The notes beneath the pieces are model-generated. The model worked only from the letters and a program-made list of their open reading frames with translations. It made no database searches and was not told where the DNA came from. Made by a program: the position numbers and the translations under genes. Positions 24,076 to 35,843 of a DNA stretch of 64,000 nt are shown here, piece by piece. Source of the DNA: Liquidambar formosana (taxonomy: Eukaryota > Streptophyta > Magnoliopsida > Saxifragales > Altingiaceae); the NCBI GenBank assembly GCA_039720395.1, contig CM077828.1, positions 22,300,717-22,364,716 of the forward strand, in the 5' to 3' direction. The number at the start of each line of letters is the position of its first letter. The stretch's first letter is position 1.

Positions 24076-26223
24076 TCAAGCAACGACCCTAGGAATAGCC
24101 TTGCAGACCAAGGAGTTTTTCATCTCCAAAGAGAGCTTTAGAACCTCAGACAAGTCCACACCATCCTCAGTAGCCACCCACTTGAACCTCTGAAGCAATT
24201 GAGCAAGCCAAAGCTGAACAGTTGCTAACCCCATGGCTTTACCAGGACACACCCTCCTCCCAGACCCAAATGGAGCCAACCTAAGATCAGACCCCATAAT
24301 GGCTACATCTTCCTCCATGAACCTCTCCGGTTTGAATTCCTTTGGCTCGGACCAGACCCGTTCGTCGTGAGTTATCGCCCACATGTTCACCATAGCCGTG
24401 GTTCCAGCCGGGATGAGGTGGTGGCCTATGTGGGTGTCATGGATGGCAAGTCTAGCCCATGAAAGGAGGGGTCCTGGTGGGTGCATTCGGAGGGTTTCTT
24501 TCACTATTGCATTGAGATAAGGGAGGTGGGGGAGGTCAGCATCGGATACTCCTTGAGAGGAACCGACAACGGTGTCGATTTCAGATTGGGCTTTGGCTTG
24601 GATATCTGGGTGTAAAGCCATTCTTGCAAGAATCCACTCTAGGAGGATAGCCACGGTATCAGTCCCTCTAAATATCATTTCCTGAAATAAAACAAAACCA
24701 CTTTCCTAAACATATGTATGAACATATTTATAAAAGAGGCACTAACGATAACACGAAGGAAAAGGAATAATGGTTTTGCAAGGCACAAATGTAAAGCATG
24801 AAAAACAAAACAACAAAAGAGAACAAAAGAAAATCAGTCCCATTAGGCTAAAAAGTGGGAAAATATTCTGATTCTCAATATCTATAGATACCCAAAAAGC
24901 GAAAACAAAACATATGTAACAGACACCATCCAAATAACAGTTCCAGGATAGAAAAACACAGAAAGAAAAATCAACCAAAATATAAAAAAAAAACCCCTGG
25001 CCAGCGGTTTCTCTCCACGCGAGTAATGATTAGTCTCTGGTTATAAGCTTTGAGGAACACTGGTCTTAACAAACAAACAAAAAACCCGGTAAATGTTGCC
25101 TAGAACAAAAACTGTATGACAAAAAAAGGAAAAAGAAAATGAACTAAATACAAGAACAAGAACAACTGAGCATTTTATCGGAGTGCCAGTTAAGGAAGAT
25201 ACTGATAAAGAAAGAAAAGCTAGAAAACGTTACCCATAGAACAGCAATCATATCAGAGTCACTGAGTCTGTTCTCTTTCTCCAAATCAAGCAAAACGTCA
25301 ACAAAATCCCCAGAAGAGTCATCACCATCACCACCACTAACTGCTCCATTCTCAACCCTCTTCAGCCTATGATCTTCTATGATCTTTCCAACAAAAACAT
25401 TCACCCTATCAACCAACTTCCTACACCTTTTTCTCACTCCCTGCAAGTCCAACCAACCCAGCACAGGAAAATGGTCACTCCAGTTGAATATCCCAAGCAA
25501 CTCATACCCTTCACTCACTAACCCCTCAAGCTCACACCCATCACCGTTACTGCCTTCACTAAACTCATAAAACTTGCCAAACACACTCATCATTACATTG
25601 TTCAATGACCCAAAATGGAGAAGTTTCCTCACTTCAACCTCCCCATTTTTATCCATCAGAAGCCTAATCTCATCAACCATTTTGAGTCCAATGTTCCGCC
25701 GAAAATCCCCGAAACAAGCGATTCTCTTTGGACTGAACAGATGGGTCGCTGAAATTCTCCTCAAAGTCCTCCAATATTCACCGTATGGAGCAAAACCCAT
25801 TGCTCTGTGGAAGAGAAGCTCATAGGCTGATTCCTTAACGGGTCGGTCAGCGAAAGCCGAACTGCTCAGTATCTCTTTTGCAGTATCCGGGTGGCTTGAA
25901 ATTATAAAACGGGTCAACCCAACGGAGAAGGCCATCAAGGGTATAGCATGGAAGGTGTGAGAAAGCTTGGCGAGGACTCTATGGGTAGCAGAGCCAGTGA
26001 AGGCTAAGACCAGGCCAAGGAGTGGCAAACCGGAGGGTCCGGGAATGGTAGGTCGGGTTTGGGACTGGGTCTTGGTTTTGGAGAGAGCCCAAGCGAGACC
26101 ACCTGGTGCGAGCAGGAAAGAGAAGACGATGGCAAGGAGAAAAACGCATGCAAAGAGTTCAAAGCTTTGAACTGGTGAATACCCAGTTCGAGGAAGGAAG
26201 AGATAGTAGTATTCAGACGACAT
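24076..26223 (-). CDS. CYP78A5: Cytochrome P450 CYP78A5 / KLUH type
   Basis: CYP78A monooxygenases act in the ER. KLUH promotes organ growth non-cell-autonomously, affecting leaf, petal and seed size and plastochron; its substrate is uncertain. Two exons: 25234-26223 (330 codons) and 24076-24681, with a 552-bp GT-AG intron at the usual CYP78A place; 531 aa in total (Arabidopsis 517). Visible features are an N-terminal membrane anchor (about 20-45), the proline hinge [29 protein letters not shown]-helix FRGTDT (334-339), ExxR ETLR (392-395), PERF, and heme loop [10 protein letters not shown] with Cys475. The near-identity of blocks such as [15 protein letters not shown] to KLUH favours CYP78A5 over CYP78A6/7/9. 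A (GA)n run and a TATA candidate lie just upstream. Confidence 0.93.
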
Positions 26224-26306
26224 TTTCGTGGTTTTCCGGTGAAGGAAAGTGGCACGACTGGGGTTACACAGAGGGAGATTGAAACAGAGATATATGAAGG
26301 AATAAG

Positions 26307-26330
26307 GAGAGAGAGAGAGAGAGAGAGAGA
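26307..26330 (-). repeat. (GA)n microsatellite in the CYP78A5 leader
   Basis: A perfect GA run 84 bases upstream of the start codon reads as (CT)n on the coding strand. Such runs are frequent in plant 5' leaders and core promoters and can bind GAGA-type BPC factors; any role here is inference. Confidence 0.6.
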
Positions 26331-26375
26331 AAGGTGGCTGAAAAGACGCAGAGAAGGAGGCTGTGAGCGAACGGT

Positions 26376-26382
26376 TATATAG
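26376..26382 (-). promoter_or_regulatory. TATA-box candidate of CYP78A5
   Basis: On the reverse strand TATATAA lies about 150 bases before the start codon and just upstream of the CT-rich leader, a plausible position for the core promoter. Confidence 0.45.
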
Positions 26383-27064
26383 AAGAGATATGTACTGTCA
26401 TAGAATTAACCCTGGTTAAAATATTTTTTAACCGTGGTGGATAAATATGTGAAATTGTTAAAATATTTTTAGACAGATTTGTCCCCTATTGGGGAGGGGA
26501 CCTTTCTCGTATACAATTATTTATAAATCAAATTTAAAATTTAAGCTGTCCATTTGTTGGTTAAACTTACGATTCGGCCCACTATGCCAAGTTGGGTGTG
26601 GCAACTTTTTTTTTTGTATGGGACATAAAGGCTCTTACTTGTTGGGGGACTCAATAGCGATAGTGAGTTTAAGTGGTTTGGTGACTCCGTTTGGGATGTG
26701 TATGACGTCAAAATCAAAGTAATAAGAAAATCTTACCGTCCAAATGCTTGATTTTGTTTTGAATGGCTTATAGAAAACAATGGGGTAATGCTCTCTTGCC
26801 CTGTGCTTTATCCTAATATGTGTATTTGAGAGATTATAGTTATAGGACTCATTGATATAATTAAATATTAAAAATTGAAATCCTTATAAATACACTAATA
26901 TAACAAAGTGTAGAGTAAGATAGTATTATGCAAAACAATATTAACTCAAATCACTACTACATGGTTAGATTTTTTTTTTTTTTTTATGGCGGGCAAAGTT
27001 TAGAGCAAGGGGGAATTTTAGATTGGTACGACTACATACTAATAAATACAATTCAATATATATT

Positions 27065-27335
27065 TTTCGTCTCACAAATATAGGCTATGTTTGACAAAAC
27101 ATGCAATTTAAGAAAAAACCATCATTCTATTGACTTGTCATTTATTAGATTCTATTTTTTCAAAAATGCTCTCTTACTTTTTATTGGGTTTTGTATTAAA
27201 AGTAATTATTAAAATAATAAGGGGTAGTATAAGAAATTCAAAAAAAATATAATTTGACTTTTCAAAATGGACAAACATTTTTGGACAAAAAAAGTTGCAA
27301 AAATGGTTTCTCTTTGCGGGACGGATGGAGTAAAT
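27065..27335. mobile_element. Decayed Stowaway/mariner-like MITE
   Basis: The right end, gggacggatggagta, resembles the GGGACGGAGGGAGTA terminus of plant mariner-type MITEs. The left end cgtctcacaaatata resembles its inverse. Internal aaatggacaaacattttt also fits. The left terminus is eroded, so the call is tentative. Confidence 0.5.
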
Positions 27336-27689
27336 TACTACCAACTTAATTAAAAATGACTACTAACTATAATTATTTGCTTGTAGCCTTAACAACCTGT
27401 AATTCTCCCTTAAAAATATATTCTATCTAATAAAAAATGTTATTGTTAATTCATTTGACAGGTTTAGTAACTAATATTTCTTTGGGAAATGCTATGTGCA
27501 ATACAAAATATAAAACCTTATGAGACACTATGTGTACGAATCAAAAACTCTATCAATTTATTTAACAATCTTTTTTCTTTTCTTTAAAACTAATATGGCA
27601 GTATGTGTATGGATCAAAACTATTTCTTCATTTTTTTTTTTGCTTGACTTTCTAATAGTAGATGAGAGATTAACATTTTGTGTGAAAAA

Positions 27690-27858
27690 AAAAAAAAAAA
27701 CAACAACAACAAAGAAAGAAAAGAAGAAGAAGAAAACTTCTCACTCCAACAACAACAACAAAGAAAAGAAAAAGAAGAAGAAAACTCCTCACTCCAACAA
27801 CAACAACAACAAAGAAAGAAAAGAAAAAGAAGAAGAAGAAAACTTCTCACTCCACGTT
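27690..27858. repeat. Minisatellite, ~55-bp unit, three copies
   Basis: Three successive units share aaaacttctcactccaac (the middle one has aaaactcctc), then (caa)n, then an A/G-rich stretch of aaagaaaagaagaag type. Open frames across it on both strands are low-complexity artefacts. Confidence 0.8.
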
Positions 27859-28639
27859 TCTACTTTCTAGTCTTTTCAAAGAAATATATGCTATTCGCCG
27901 CTTCACAATACAAATGTTATTAGGTTACCTTTCATAAACGGCAAAAATACAATCCACCGCATCACATACAATTGTTATAACTTCCATGCTCAAAATTTAA
28001 ATTGACAACTCTTCTATCATTTTAATTAAACAACACTTTTTGAAATGCTGTCAATTACGTTTTATTTAGAAGGTTAAAATACATCCATCTAAAAATTTTA
28101 AAAATAAAATTAAATATGCAATTTTTTTTCTTTTTGATAATACCAAAAAAAAAAAAATTATATTAAGAGAAACCCAAGTACACTTTGGACCCTATGTTTT
28201 CATATACAAAGTGCCCACATATTTTTCATGCTTTCAAGCCATTTAAATTATTCGTTTTATTTTTTAATGCATAATGTGCGTCTTGATTCTTGAAAAGGAT
28301 TCAAACTTATAACATATTAACTCAGTTATATTAGCTTATTACCAATTTAAACATGTTCATTTATTCAAATTTTCAATCTGATTAATTCTCGAGCATGAAT
28401 AAAACCATTGTTTGTATTTGTTAATCTTCAAAAAAAAAAAAAAAAAAAAAATTCCTTATCAAAGACATCCAATTATTATATTTTGTAGGGTTTTTTTTTT
28501 AATTAAAAAAACAAAGGGGTCAAAAAACGGCCCAAGGTGCATTGAGGATAAAAACGTAATTAAACAACAAAACCAAAAGGAAAAAAATTTTCCAGAAAAA
28601 TTAAAACATTTAACGGACTCCAACCACGGTTAAATCTAA

Positions 28640-29000
28640 ATTAAAATGGTAACGGACGGTGGGGAGTAGCCAAGCTCGCATTCAACCGCTCGACACAGAA
28701 GCGAACCTATAGGAATGCCGAAAGCCTGATTTCTACAACAGAGCTTTTATTTTTTATCAGTCTCTGAATCATTGACTCAGTGGCTCACTCATAAATGCCT
28801 GAGACGAAACCCAAAAAAAGCAAAAAAAGCCTGCAGCGGCTCAGCTTGCTAGCTGGCTCGGAGTGGAGCCTGACAGAGAAAAAAAGAGCGTGAAGTTGAC
28901 CGTACGGCGCCGCCTTCGCCCCATATCAAAGGTCAGGCATGAGTGGCGCTTTTAACGGTAGCAGTTACGGTACGACCCACGTTGCTTTGTGTGGTTAGCG
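28640..29000. other. GC-richer unannotated block upstream of CYP78A5
   Basis: About 360 bases stand out from the AT-rich surroundings by composition (gtacggcgccgccttcgcc; gctagctggctcggagtgg). No long frame, tRNA or known repeat was recognised. It could be a distal promoter element, an untranslated exon or a repeat of unknown type. Confidence 0.3.
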
Positions 29001-29174
29001 TGGGACACCTTTTTCTTTGATTTTCTCATTTGGTTTTGGACTAAGTCGTTATTTCTTATTTTTATTTTATGACCACGTGTCGATTTTATGTTGGTGCTGT
29101 TTTTATTTTTTATTTTTCATTAGGAAAATAACAAAACAATGATTCAAAATAAAAGTAATCCTAAGTTAAAACTC

Positions 29175-29208
29175 TCTTCTTCTTCTTCTTCTTCTTCTTC
29201 TTCTTCTT
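29175..29208. repeat. (CTT)n microsatellite
   Basis: About eleven CTT units, followed by a long T run at 29213-29229. Confidence 0.9.
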
Positions 29209-29957
29209 TTCCTTTTTTTTTTTTTTTTTACAAGTGGCAATAATGAATTTGAATTCCAAAAGGAAAAGATTTAAGGTCAAATATATATTATATTATTTTA
29301 GTAAAAAAAAAAAATTACCCAAATCCTATCAAATTGATCTCATCTTTCTTTATTAAATAAAACTTAACTAATATTTCTCCTATACGTTAAGAAAGAGAAA
29401 AAAAAAAGTTATACTCTATGTTTTTTTTTTTTTTTTTTTTTTTTGGTCATTGCTCGTTGAAAAATATGATTTAACTTTAATTCATATACCCAACTGCTTT
29501 TAAAAAAAAATTTCAAATCCAAATGTGTATATTATTAGTCTAATTGAAAAATACATAATTATATATATGATTGGTTTTTTATAATTATGTTTTGAAACTT
29601 TTAAATTAAGAGAGAAGTGATAAGTTTAATATGAGAAGGGTATTTCGGTGAGATAAAAAAAAAATTAAAAAAAAATAAAGAAGGCACAATGATTATTATA
29701 AAATAGCATATAATAGATCTCTTCTTTTGGAGATTAAGGTTTATTACTATAATTTTAAATGGAATAAGAGAGATTTGACCTTTTATTTATTTTTATTTTT
29801 ATTTTTACCCACCATTTGATCATTTCCCCTTTTTTATTTTATGTTATCATCCAACCTAAATGATATATACTCAAAAGCTATCAAATTAAAGTGGCATGTG
29901 CCCTATCAAAATTGGAGGACTATTTAGGACCATATATTGATTAAGACTACTAAAATA

Positions 29958-30624
29958 TAGGGATGTTAGTTGTTCGGTTTGGTTCGGTTTTAACTTTTAA
30001 GGTAGATTTCAAACCAAACCATTATACTTTGGTTTTGATCTTACCAAACTAAAACCAATTCATACTATAAAAAAACCAAACCAAAAAATTTCGGTTTGGT
30101 TCGATTCGGTTTCAACTTTTACCGATCAAGTAGCAACAAATAATTGAAAATGAAAAAAATAATATGCCAAACTCCAAATAAAAACATTTTTAATAAAAGC
30201 ATTACATTAGCAACTAAAAAAAACATTAAACTTTATATCAAAATGGAAACATATTGACATATGTCAATCAAAGTTTAAATCTCCAATCTAATACATGCTA
30301 ATATCACTAGTCACTTAGTCAATACTCACTATTTAGTAGGTTTTGTATTCTAATAAGTTCAGTACTACTATTTTAAATTTATTACCTATTCAGCCCTTAT
30401 TAGAATAGGAAATTTACAAACTAAAGTTTTATATATATATATATATATTTCAGTTTTTTTGGTTTTTTGGTTTGGTTTGGTTTTTAAACATGAAAACCAA
30501 AATCAAACCAATTTAATTCGGTTTTCTAAAATTAATTAGAATCAAAACCAAACCTAATGACCAAAAAACCTTTGGTTTGGTTCAATTTTGTTCTCGGTTT
30601 TAACCTAAACCACTAACACCCCCA
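29958..30624. mobile_element. hAT-like MITE, second copy (667 bp)
   Basis: It starts TAGGGATGTTAGTTGTTCGG and ends CACTAACACCCCCA, with the same internal order as the 400-1017 element: ggttcggtttggttcgg ends, gcattacattagcaactaaa and a (TA)n run. It is flanked by ctaaaata at 29950-29957 and ttaaaata at 30625-30632, a 7/8 match to an 8-bp duplication. Terminal substitutions make it look older than the first copy. Confidence 0.8.
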
Positions 30625-31071
30625 TTAAAATATATGGTATGTAATTATATTGAAATAAATATTTTTCATATTTTACAAGGATTAATGAGTGAAATGAATC
30701 CGATAACAATCCTAATCCTATAATCCATTGGTTAATAAATCAATTAAACTTATTTCCTAATTGGAACTATTCCTTTCTCCTTCTTCACTAGATCTAAATA
30801 TACCTTAATTTGATTCAAACTCAATTGGTGTAGCGACCCAATATAATGCACAATATCATAAAGGGTTTTCTTAACGTATGTTTTAAGGGCACATGTTAAG
30901 CTGCAATAAACGAGTCAATCATTGCATTGGAAAATACATTTGCATAGTTTTCTAAGCATTTTCACATTTGTCAAAACATTTTAATGTGACATTTTTCAAA
31001 GTATTAATTGGATTATTAATTAATACTTAAGAAAACCCATAAAAATAATAAAAATAATAATATTATTATTA

Positions 31072-31616
31072 GGGTAAATTGCACTTAAGGGTCCAAAGTT
31101 TGGGTCAAGTTTCACTTTAAGGTCCAAAGTTCAAAACGCGTAAATTCAATATTCGAATTATTAGTTGAGTTGCAATTTGGGATCTGCCGTCAAAATTTTT
31201 TGTATTATTCTTACTTTGCCCTTTTTATGGGTTTGAAAACCTTATTTTACCCTTATCAACATTTAATAAATATTTATATTTTAATAAGATTTGAATCACT
31301 TTACCGTTAGATTTGTGTTTTGTAAATGAAAAATATAAAAATTTATTAGATATTGATAGAGGTAATATAGAGAAGGAATGAAGATAAGACTCATTCAGAT
31401 TTAGTTAAAATATAAAATCTTAGTAATTGTTGATAAGGGTAAAATAGAGTCTTCAAATCCGTAAAAATGGCAAAGTGGAGATAATACAAAAAACTTTGAT
31501 AGCATACCCAAAATTACAACTCAACTAATAATTCAAATATTAATTAATGCAATTTAAACTCTAAACTTTAAAGTGAACGTTGATCCAAATTTTAGACCAT
31601 TAAAAGTAATTTACCC
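31072..31616. mobile_element. MULE-like MITE, 545 bp
   Basis: Inverted arms of about 120 bp: GGGTAAATTGCACTTAAGGG at the left and, in reverse complement, gggtaaattacttttaatgg at the right, followed inside by attagttgagttgcaattt facing aattacaactcaactaata. Flanks ttattatta (31063-31071) and ttcttatta (31617-31625) fit a 9-bp duplication with one mismatch, though the site itself is a TTA repeat. No coding capacity. Confidence 0.65.
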
Positions 31617-31637
31617 TTCTTATTATTATTATTAATA

Positions 31638-34047
31638 GGGTAAATTGCACTTAAAGGTCCAGAGTTTGAGTCATGTTTCACTTAAGGGTTCCAAATTTCA
31701 ATTGCGTCAATTTGGTACCCAAAGTATTAGTTTGGTTTCAATTTGGGGTCCATCGTTAGAAACTGTTTGTTCACTAAACGGAATTACTTCTAATTTGCAC
31801 ATGCAATGCATGTGACCAAACTTAAATAACATTATCCCCATTTTACCCTTTATGGTATAAAAACCTTATTTTACCCTCCTTATTAGGGATTTGGATTTGT
31901 TGCAGTTGGGGTGGTTTTACTGCACCATGCAGTAATCGTTAGATGTGCTCCACGTGGCAAGTGGGAAGACCAACGGCTGAGATTCAAAACACACGAAATC
32001 AAGTCCCGTGTTTGCTCGCCTCACCGTGTTCACCCGTTGATGACTAACCTGTCTTCGCCAGCGGTGTTGCTTCTCGTCGGACTCAGTCACTGGTTGGTAC
32101 TGAGAGGGAGAAGTGAGGGGGGTTTGATTGCCGAAAGGTCAAATCTACTCTTTTCGTGGAGGTTTGAATGCCTCCCACGGTCATCGTCGCCGGTGGTGCA
32201 GATCCATGTAAAACCCCATTTTTCACCACAGCTCTCCACCTTCTCTTCTCATCCTCACCGGCGACCCCATCAACATTCAACATCGGTCCACCGTCACTGT
32301 TAGAAACCCTTTGCGACCATGGCAGCCCATTTTCAGCCCCATTTTTTTGGATCTCAAACTCAAACGACAACGAGACTACAAGTTGGGCAATAAATCAAGA
32401 AAGAACAGGAAGAGAATAGAGGAAAGAGGAGAAAGGAAAGGGAAGGCTATGTGTAGCGGTAGGGGTAAGTGATTTGGGGAATACCTCAACCAAACCAGAT
32501 GCATCTAGATGGGGGTATACTTGTTCAAAATGCTTTTTGGTTTTTTTCTTCCCTTCCTCCTGTTGCTTCTGATTTTCCTCTTCTGTTTTTTTTTTTTTTT
32601 TTTTTTGGTGGATCTGTCCCTTGCTGGAAAAAATGGTTGGGGTTGTCGTTGTCAACGAAGTGGATATGTACCCGCGACGAGACGATGGAGGTGTGAGGAG
32701 TTGGGGATGGTTTCATTGGAGAAGGAGCCGAAGCTGAAAAACCACCGGTGAGTGGGTGTGCAAAAACCACCTTGTTTTGTGGTTTTGAAGCCCAACCATT
32801 GATCCCTTCTCACTTGCCACATGGAGCACATCTAACATCTACTGCATGGTGCAGTAAAACTGCCCCAACTGCAGCACATCCAAGTCCCCTTATTAGCCTC
32901 TATATTCCTAAATTTTATTGGATCTAGATCTCTCCTTTCTTCTCTCGCTATTCCTTTTCTCTCTCATACACACACACATCAGATCACGAATAGAGGTATT
33001 TCTAATCCATTACCATAAAATTACGTAATACAAGCACCAATGCAATAGTGTCTAATAACATATTATTTCAAAAATATTAATTAATCACTCTAATATAATC
33101 AACCACTACTGAAGAAATGCATATTTAAGCCCTCGCTTCAAAAGTCAAAGTTGATCAAACTGTAATCAAAGTAGTCAACCAAGGGTCATACATGATAGGG
33201 CTCATCAAGACGAATTCGCCTGTCAAATTTTGGGTCCATCAGGTTAACCTAGTATACGATAGGTGTGGGTGAGTGCACCCACACTGGATCATAATTTTAT
33301 ACTTCATCTTCAACCCCTATGGGTTGCATCTGAGATTCTATTTGGTTTTGAGTTTTTTTGGGCCAACTTCTCTCTAACTTATCTCACTAATCTCTTGGCC
33401 AAATCAAGTGATTCAAAAGTCATTTTAAAGCTTGTTCAGCCTTCTACAACGATATATAAGTGGTTCATGCAAAAGTTCATAAAAACACGTGTTTCACAAC
33501 CCAAAAATGATTCAGGTTTCACAACTCAAAAATTTGTAATTTTTCAAAATATTAAGTTATGTTCATTTTCCTTCAAATCAAATGTTACCAACAAGCTACT
33601 TGACCCCAAAAACATAGAATAGGGTCACCAAGTTCAAAGATAAGAAAATAAAATTTTCTACATACCTAGTACTATATATATATATATATACCCAGTAAAA
33701 TTTTCCTTCTCCACTTTCGACAGGGTTTTGCATATTCTCATCTTTCCGATTTGTCGAATTCGACTCATTCACCAACTGGTTATCTTGGCTTGACTCTTCG
33801 CCAACAGTCGGTTTTTCGACAAAATACTTCAGTGGGATTTAAAGCACGGGTTAGCTACTCGAATTGTTGAGAGGAAAGAAGACTTTTATTCAAAACGACA
33901 ACATTTTTTAAAAAGATAATAAAATTATTTCAATGTTCCTGTTAACACCACATGTGATTTTTGGTCAACATTAAAATTGGTACAAAATTAATGGAATTGA
34001 AATTTAAGGCCCTTAACTGATCATGGCCCTTTAAGTGGAATTTACCC
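31638..34047. mobile_element. Larger MULE-like element, same end family, with nested insertion
   Basis: The left arm GGGTAAATTGCACTTAAAGG is related to the neighbouring 545-bp element and is faced by aagtggaatttaccc at the right. The 2.4 kb includes a nested 1-kb element (31887-32887). Flanks are TTA-rich, so the target duplication is not resolved. The rest of the interior has no recognisable gene. Confidence 0.5.
31887..32887. mobile_element. Nested 1.0-kb MULE-like element
   Basis: Inverted ends of about 80 bp: left ggatttggatttgttgcagt and right, in reverse complement, ggacttggatgtgctgcagt, both continuing to ttttactgcaccatgcagta and tagatgtgctcca. A perfect 9-bp duplication, ccttattag, lies at 31878-31886 and 32888-32896. 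The interior is GC-richer than the ends and has open frames on both strands (for example 32083-32370, reverse), none of a recognised family. It could hold a captured gene fragment (Pack-MULE). Confidence 0.85.
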
Positions 34048-34982
34048 TTCTTATTATTATTATTATTATTATTATTATGGTGGGTGAATTGTGATGAAAA
34101 ACTTTATCGTGCAAAGCATTGAATGCAATCCAGAGGATGAAACGTACTCATTCCAACGCGGCGGAATTGAATGGGAAACGGAGGGATCCCACGTGAATCT
34201 TTTCGCTTTCCTCTCTGACCGCGCCGCTCCCGCAGCTGAAAAGCTGAACGCCTTTGGGAGCACTTTACTACACCCCATATGAGAAACGATATTTTTTTGT
34301 GTCCTTGTTTCCACGCAAAGGTCAAAAACCATACAGGCATTCACTGATAGCGACTGTAGATCATAGATGGTTGCATAGGGAAAAAAAGTCCATTCAAAAT
34401 GGGCCACGTGGCCATTTCGTTTTAGGCACATACCCCATGGCCCATAGGGATACTTGGTTTTCCTTCTGGTTTCTCCACTGCTGTGGGTACTAAGACAATG
34501 GTCCGCCCCCCTAGTTCACTGTGGGTGACCACGTGCCTACCTTCTTCCACATGAGGATCAACTATTGTGTGTATTTTGAGGACACGTAGTCATGCATTCC
34601 TATTTTTTCATATGTATAATATCAGCCCATGCATCAAAAATTATACATTATACAACAATCCAATGTAATCTCGTAATTTACAAGATCAATCAATATCGAT
34701 CCATTGATTAGCTCTATATGGTGTGATTGGTTACCTTTCAAGCATAGGAGAGGTTGACTGCTGGCCTGCTGGGTTTAGGCAAGGTCTACCTCCTCATTTT
34801 CCAACCTTATACGTGTCGAGAAGTTGTCATCTAAGTTGGTGCACCTTGCATTTGCTTCAATTCTAGCTCTAAGTTACCTGTCCTTAATTTCCTTTTGGGT
34901 TAAAACATTGATTTCACAAACTTTACTACTTGTCTCTTACCATTATGTTCTACTTAAAAGGCTCATTATGGGACCTCCAACT
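34048..34982. other. Intergenic, no gene recognised
   Basis: Moderately GC-rich at 34130-34290 for its surroundings. It has three perfect CACGTG motifs at 34190, 34405 and 34530. The 118-codon reverse frame at 34075-34431 has no recognised domain. Confidence 0.35.
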
Positions 34983-34990
34983 TAGAATTA

Positions 34991-35255
34991 GGGTCAAATG
35001 CAAAAATCTATTCTCAAGTTTGGGGTAAGTTTTAATTTAGTACCTCTAAATTTAAAAAAAGATCAAATAGATACCTAAACTTTCAAAGGTAATTCAATTT
35101 CAAACCTACCGTTTGATCAACTAACGGTAATTCAACCATTTGACCAATAATTTTTAAAATATACCAACTTTACCCTTATTTTTTTATTTGTATAAAGGCC
35201 TCATAAGCAAGCAAGATTAGATTTTTTTTTTTATATTAATTTTAAAGTACTATTT

Positions 35256-35291
<36 letters not shown>

Positions 35292-35353
35292 TTAGTTCCT
35301 CAGAAAAAAAAAATTTTTTCTTTCAATGAAGCACACTTTTTATATGGAATATA

Positions 35354-35388
<35 letters not shown>

Positions 35389-35490
35389 GTTCATATTTTT
35401 TTCCTTCAATGTGTAGCATCATGGCATTAAGTTAATCACAGTCAAGCCGAACCTTACGCCGTCGAAGGATAATTATGACCCGTAAATATA

Positions 35491-35534
<44 letters not shown>

Positions 35535-35843
35535 TGTGTTCATATTTTTTTCCTTCAATGTGTAGCATCATGGCATTAAGTTAATCACAGTCAAGCCGAA
35601 CCTTACGCCGTCGAAGGATAATTATGACCCGTAAATCTGGAATCATTGAAAAAGTTATTGATCCAAATTGTTATTGATAAAACGACGTACTTTAAATGAA
35701 AGTCAGTAATGTCAATTTGATGTAAGTTGTTAACGGTGTTGGTTAATAGACTGTTTGGGGTACCAAATTGACTCCTTTTAAACTTGAGGGTACCAAATTG
35801 AAACTTACTCCAAACTTAGGGGTAGTTTTCTGCATTTTGCCCC
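34991..35843. mobile_element. Inverted-repeat transposon, 853 bp, with internal tandem duplication
   Basis: Left gggtcaaatgcaaaaatct and right, in reverse complement, ggggcaaaatgcagaaaact continue as paired arms (caagtttggggtaagtttt against taagtttggagtaagtttc). The perfect 8-bp repeat tagaatta flanks it at 34983-34990 and 35844-35851. Superfamily uncertain. The interior contains the tandem duplication at 35350-35636. Confidence 0.75.
35350..35636. repeat. Tandem duplication, ~137-150 bp unit, nearly identical
   Basis: Each unit is atatacg, a long (TA)n run, then about 100 bases from ttgtgttcatatttttttcc to attatgacccgtaaat. The non-microsatellite parts appear identical, and only the TA run differs in length, so the duplication is recent or maintained. 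Confidence 0.85.

Larger units (their letters stand above)
26400..29957. other. Intergenic, upstream of CYP78A5
   Basis: AT-rich DNA with a Stowaway-like relic (27065-27335), a short minisatellite (27690-27858), a (CTT)n run (29175-29208), long A and T runs, and one conspicuously GC-richer block at 28640-29000. No gene recognised. Confidence 0.45.

Noticed and set aside
27520..27923. Lys/Asn/Gln-rich and Phe/Leu-rich frames on both strands
   Set aside because: They arise from the A/G and CAA repeats of a minisatellite.
32083..32370. Reverse frame inside the 1-kb MULE-like element
   Set aside because: Possibly captured coding sequence, but no homology can be stated, so it is not called a gene.
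34075..34431. 118-codon reverse frame
   Set aside because: No family recognised, competing frames on the other strand, and a start within transposon-flanking DNA.
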